Below are positions 38,085-40,712 of a stretch of 40,712 nt of DNA, piece after piece (within the stretch, counting starts at the first letter, position 1; the number at the start of each line of letters is the position of its first letter). Under the pieces are notes generated by a model, which saw only the letters and a list, made by a program, of their open reading frames with translations, made no database searches and had not been told where the DNA came from. The position numbers were made by a program, and so were the translations under genes. The DNA comes from Candidatus Eisenbergiella stercoravium. Lineage in GTDB: Bacteria; Bacillota; Clostridia; Lachnospirales; Lachnospiraceae. The stretch covers positions 1 to 40,712 of the forward strand of contig DXHY01000004.1 of the NCBI GenBank assembly GCA_019113175.1. The letters run 5' to 3'.

Positions 38085-39815
38085 TTACTGAAACTGCATT
38101 TCATAATAGTGGGCGTAAATGCCCTTCTTCTGAATAAGCTCTTCGTGGGTGCCCCGTTCTGCAATGCCGTTGTCCGCAATGACAAGAATTTCATCCGCAC
38201 CATGAATGGTGGACAGCCGGTGAGCGATGGTGATGGTGGTGCGGTCTTTTGCGAGCACATCCAGACTCTGCTGGATCCAGCGTTCGCTTTCGTTGTCCAG
38301 GGCGCTGGTGGCTTCGTCCAGAATCAGGATGGGCGGATTCTTTAAAAATACGCGGGCAATGGAAATACGCTGCTTCTGGCCGCCGGAGAGTCTGGTTCCC
38401 CGTTCTCCCACGAAGGTATCGTAGCCGTCGGGAAGTGACTGGATGAAATCATGAATGTTGGCCTTTTTGGCGGCATCGATGATTTCCTCCATTGAAGCGC
38501 CCGGCTTTCCGTAGGCGATGTTTTCCCGGACGGTGCCGCAGAACAGATAGACATCCTGCTGAACCACGCCGATCTGCCGGCGCAGGGACTGCAGGGTGAG
38601 GGTGCGTACATCCTGACCGTCGATGGTGATGCGCCCGCCGGTCACGTCATAAAAGCGGGGAAGCAGATTGCAGATGGTGCTTTTTCCGCTGCCGGAGGGA
38701 CCGACCAGCGCGATGGATTTTCCCGCCGGAATCCGGAAGGAAACATTGGAAAGCACCGGGGTATTGTCATCACTGTAATGGAAGGAAACATTTTCATAGG
38801 AGACGGAGCCCTTTACGTCCGTGAGCGGATGGGCGTCAGGAGCGTCCTCGATATCGGGATCCGTTTCCATGACGGCGATGAAACGGCTGAAGCCGGACAT
38901 GCCCTTCTGAATCATTTCCGTCAGCTCCACCAGAATCTGAATCGGACTGATGAAAATGCCGATATAAAGGGCGTACATGGTCAGATCCGCCACATCCATC
39001 TGTCCCTTTGCGATCAGGAAGCCTCCGAACACCAGGGTGACGAGATACATCATACCCTGAAAAAACAGGTTGCTGCCCATGAAGGTTCCCATGCATTTAT
39101 AGTTTGCATCTTTGGAAAGCAGAAAGCCCTGATTGCTTTTTCGGAATTTCGTGCGTTCTACATCCTCGTTGGCAAAGGACTGTACCACACGGATGCCGGC
39201 AAGCGTATCCTGCAGACTGGCGTTTACATCTCCGATTTTTTTCCGGTTGTCCATGAAGGTGATCTGCATTCTCTGGTTCTGGCTGAAGGAAAAAAGAAAC
39301 ATGACCACCACCAGCACAGCCATGGGAATGGCGAGCCTCCAGTTGATGAGAAACAGAAAAACAAAGGCGCCAATAACCTTAATCAGTGAAATAAAGAAGT
39401 TTTCCGGAGCATGATGGGCGCATTCCGCGATATCGAACAGGTCGGAAACAAGCTTGCTCATCATCTGGCCGGAATTGTTCTGATCATAATAGGAAAAGGA
39501 AAGCTTTTCATAATGATCGAACAGCTGCTGGCGCATGTCCCGTTCCATGTTTGCGCCCATCATATGGCCCTGATAGCTGACGTAATATTTGCACAGGCTC
39601 TGAATGACATACATGAGAAAAAGACCGATTCCCAGAGGAAGGAGCGCCCGCATGATGACGGAGCTTTCTCTGGTGAAAAGCGTTGCGGCCAGAGACCGCA
39701 GCAGTTGCGGATAGATCAGATCCACGATGCTGATGATGGCCGCGCAGATCAGATCCAGAAAGAAAACGGTCTTATAGGGTGCATAGTAGCGGATAAATTT
39801 TTTCAGTGTCTCCAT
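38085..39815 (-). CDS. ABC exporter (fused permease and ATPase, MsbA/multidrug type)
   Basis: A 576-residue half-transporter with six membrane helices (about residues 1-315) followed by an ATPase domain. ATPase motifs: Walker A GPSGSGKST, Q-loop GVVQQD, signature LSGGQKQRISIARVF, Walker B ILILDEATSALD, and the switch His in TIAHRLST. Such proteins act as dimers to export lipids, peptides or drugs. Only one half is encoded here, so a homodimer is expected. The Imm-5-like gene follows 68 bases downstream on the same strand; a link is possible but unproven. GAGGAGG precedes the ATG. Substrate cannot be inferred. Confidence 0.95.
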   Translation of the reverse strand: METLKKFIRYYAPYKTVFFLDLICAAIISIVDLIYPQLLRSLAATLFTRESSVIMRALLPLGIGLFLMYVIQSLCKYYVSYQGHMMGANMERDMRQQLFDHYEKLSFSYYDQNNSGQMMSKLVSDLFDIAECAHHAPENFFISLIKVIGAFVFLFLINWRLAIPMAVLVVVMFLFSFSQNQRMQITFMDNRKKIGDVNASLQDTLAGIRVVQSFANEDVERTKFRKSNQGFLLSKDANYKCMGTFMGSNLFFQGMMYLVTLVFGGFLIAKGQMDVADLTMYALYIGIFISPIQILVELTEMIQKGMSGFSRFIAVMETDPDIEDAPDAHPLTDVKGSVSYENVSFHYSDDNTPVLSNVSFRIPAGKSIALVGPSGSGKSTICNLLPRFYDVTGGRITIDGQDVRTLTLQSLRRQIGVVQQDVYLFCGTVRENIAYGKPGASMEEIIDAAKKANIHDFIQSLPDGYDTFVGERGTRLSGGQKQRISIARVFLKNPPILILDEATSALDNESERWIQQSLDVLAKDRTTITIAHRLSTIHGADEILVIADNGIAERGTHEELIQKKGIYAHYYEMQFQ

Positions 39816-39877
39816 GATTCCTCCTCAGATGTGAAATTCAGATTCTCCACCGGCGGTGGGACCTGCATGACAGAATC

Positions 39878-39906
39878 ATACTAACACAATCGTCGAGGGG
39901 AGACAA
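39878..39906 (-). promoter_or_regulatory. Promoter of the ABC exporter gene
   Basis: On the minus strand TTGTCT (39906-39901) and TAGTAT (39883-39878) are 17 bases apart, about 60 bases before the start codon. Confidence 0.55.
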
Positions 39907-40028
39907 GCGGGAAGCGCTTTACAATTTTTTATCAAGAAAAATATTTATTTTATAAATTATCTGGTACCTTTAAAATTAAGGAAGGCATACACTTTGCGGA
40001 ATTGTTGAAGTAGAATAGAGGTGGATGA

Positions 40029-40283
40029 ATGGAAAAACTGAAAGAAAAGGTGAGCGAATCGCTTGCGAGCGTTCTGCCGATCACCGCCATTGTGCTGGTT
40101 TTAAGCATTCTGGTGGTTCCCATGGAAATCGGGGCAATTATGGAAAATCCGGTTCTTGATCAGGAAAAAATCCTGCTGATGCAGAGAAAAATGCTTGTGG
40201 CAAAAAAGGAACGCATGGAGCGGCTGAATTCTTTGCGGATGCGCTGGAGGCATTCTATCAGAAATAGCAGGATAAAAGAATAA
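40029..40283 (+). CDS. Short protein resembling a truncated DUF1538 N-terminus
   Basis: An 84-residue ORF. Its first about 37 residues (KLKEKVSESLASVLPITAIVLVLSILVVPMEIG) look like the N-terminus of DUF1538 membrane proteins, with an amphipathic helix and first membrane helix. After that the sequence turns abruptly into a charged, helix-forming tail (EKILLMQRKMLVAKKERMERL) rather than the further membrane helices of the family. It may be a gene remnant joined to other sequence, or a genuine single-pass membrane protein. AGAGGTGG lies just before the ATG, and a strong terminator follows directly, so it may still be expressed. Confidence 0.6.
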   Translation: MEKLKEKVSESLASVLPITAIVLVLSILVVPMEIGAIMENPVLDQEKILLMQRKMLVAKKERMERLNSLRMRWRHSIRNSRIKE

Positions 40284-40286
40284 CAG

Positions 40287-40338
40287 GCAATAAAAATCCG
40301 CCGGTCCGGGAAAACGCAGACCGGCGGATTTTTATTGC
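40287..40338. terminator. Bidirectional intrinsic terminator
   Basis: A perfect 20-bp stem (40287-40306 with 40319-40338, core AAAAATCCGCCGGTC) with a 12-base loop. The A-run and T-run on either side of the stem allow it to stop both the short gene at 40029 and the activase gene coming from the right. Confidence 0.92.
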
Positions 40339-40348
40339 TGTGGGAGAA

Positions 40349-40364
40349 ACGCCCCTGCGGGCGT
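40349..40364 (-). repeat. Small hairpin downstream of the activase gene
   Basis: ACGCCC (40349-40354) pairs with GGGCGT (40359-40364) over a 4-base loop. It lies between the activase stop codon and the bidirectional terminator and may be a 3'-UTR stem. Confidence 0.4.
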
Positions 40365-40418
40365 CACTTTCCTGTGTACAGGGCGGATGCGGAGGCCGCT
40401 CCGCTCCTGCGGCAGGAC

Positions 40419-40712
40419 TCAGGAGGACCGTTTCAGGTTCTTTCCCTCCGCAGCCTGTTTTACATTCATGATCAGCATCTGAAGCCGGTTTTCAATATTG
40501 GCGAAGCTGATGTCCGGATCGTAGTCCAGGGTCAGGATCTGCGCGTCCGGATAGAGGGATTTCAGGCGCTTGGTAACGCCTCGGCCCACGACATGGTTCG
40601 GCAGGCAGCCGAAGGGCTGCAGAATGACGAACGCACGGCAGCCCTCCTTCGCGTGATGGATGATCTCACCCGGAATCAGGATGCCCTCGCCGGTATCGAA
40701 GGTATGGTAGAT
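40419..40712 (-). CDS. C-terminus of a 2-hydroxyacyl-CoA dehydratase activase-related protein, partial
   Basis: The last 97 residues of a protein that enters from the right edge. The sequence GEGILIPGEIIHHAKEGCRAFVILQPFGCLPNHVVGRG..KRLKSLYPDAQILTLDYDPDISFANIENRLQMLIMNVK is characteristic of the C-terminal region of the large acyl-CoA dehydratase activase-related proteins (BadF/BadG/HgdC ATPase domains plus a dehydratase-like and a DUF2229 part, usually over 1000 residues). They are iron-sulfur ATPases found in anaerobes; the role of the large form is unsettled. The stop codon is at 40419-40421. Confidence 0.88.
   Translation of the reverse strand: MYHTFDTGEGILIPGEIIHHAKEGCRAFVILQPFGCLPNHVVGRGVTKRLKSLYPDAQILTLDYDPDISFANIENRLQMLIMNVKQAAEGKNLKRSS

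Noticed and set aside
39908-39923. Possible catabolite-response (cre) site GGAAGCGCTTTACA
   Set aside because: The core AAGCGCTT is palindromic, but the flanks break the cre consensus by a one-base shift and a missing TG; it also does not sit at a carbohydrate gene.

Overview
The window is about 40.7 kb of chromosome from a strictly anaerobic, fermentative member of the Clostridia, most likely a Lachnospiraceae-type gut bacterium. The evidence is a long pyruvate:ferredoxin oxidoreductase next to an [FeFe]-hydrogenase-like protein, strong AGGAGG ribosome sites, lipoprotein substrate-binding proteins with Ser/Thr/Glu-rich linkers, C-GCAxxG and DUF1540 proteins, and pectin-related glycosidases without signal peptides. 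I see no phage, transposase, CRISPR array, tRNA or rRNA. The excited part is intergenic: many perfect inverted repeats sit between promoters and ribosome sites.

Layout. 1-1545 (-): start of a class A penicillin-binding protein, cut by the window edge. 1722-4028 (+): YigZ/IMPACT protein, exonuclease III, lipoprotein. 4126-5472 (-): MATE exporter behind a long leader that contains a terminator. 5871-10116 (-): GH95-like glycosidase and an orphan sugar-binding lipoprotein, divergent from an AraC regulator (10335-11201). 11369-11779: coiled-coil repeat protein. 11965-14143: deacetylase-like protein and GH28 pectinase. 14536-15523: SEC-C protein and C-GCAxxG protein. 15692-19025: Crp/Fnr regulator, thioredoxin, rhodanese, and CoA-disulfide-reductase/rhodanese fusion, which form a thiol-redox cluster. 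19127-20113 (-): LysR regulator with a His-rich insert. 20581-26010: PFOR and hydrogenase. 26270-27949: GT-C membrane glycosyltransferase. 28014-31656: ABC importer of the iron-chelate/corrinoid class, ending in a PduO-like cobalamin adenosyltransferase, which points to corrinoid uptake. 31824-32135: DUF1540. 32319-33804: infC-rpmI-rplT with an attenuator leader and an AUU start. 33895-34692: SGNH hydrolase. 34737-36125 (-): rubredoxin/glutamate-synthase fusion. 36371-37480: GH105 pectin-oligosaccharide hydrolase. 37477-38016 (-): Imm-5-like protein. 38085-39815 (-): ABC exporter. 40029-40283: short protein resembling a truncated DUF1538 N-terminus. 40419-40712 (-): C-terminus of a large acyl-CoA dehydratase activase.

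The most notable signal is a recurrent structural module directly 5' of start codons. It consists of hairpin H1, then an AAAGAA..TTCTT hairpin H2, then a GC hairpin H3 (CCGCC/GGCGG or GCGGCC/GGCCGC), then a ribosome site. It lies ahead of the CoA-disulfide reductase, lysR (twice in tandem, 92-bp unit) and the rubredoxin-glutamate synthase. H2-H3 forms lie ahead of trxA and the MATE gene. The arms differ between copies but stay paired, so the structure rather than the sequence appears conserved. A second strong signal is a Crp/Fnr-like palindrome centred about 41 bp upstream of the predicted trxA start site, inside the 3' end of the neighbouring Crp/Fnr gene.
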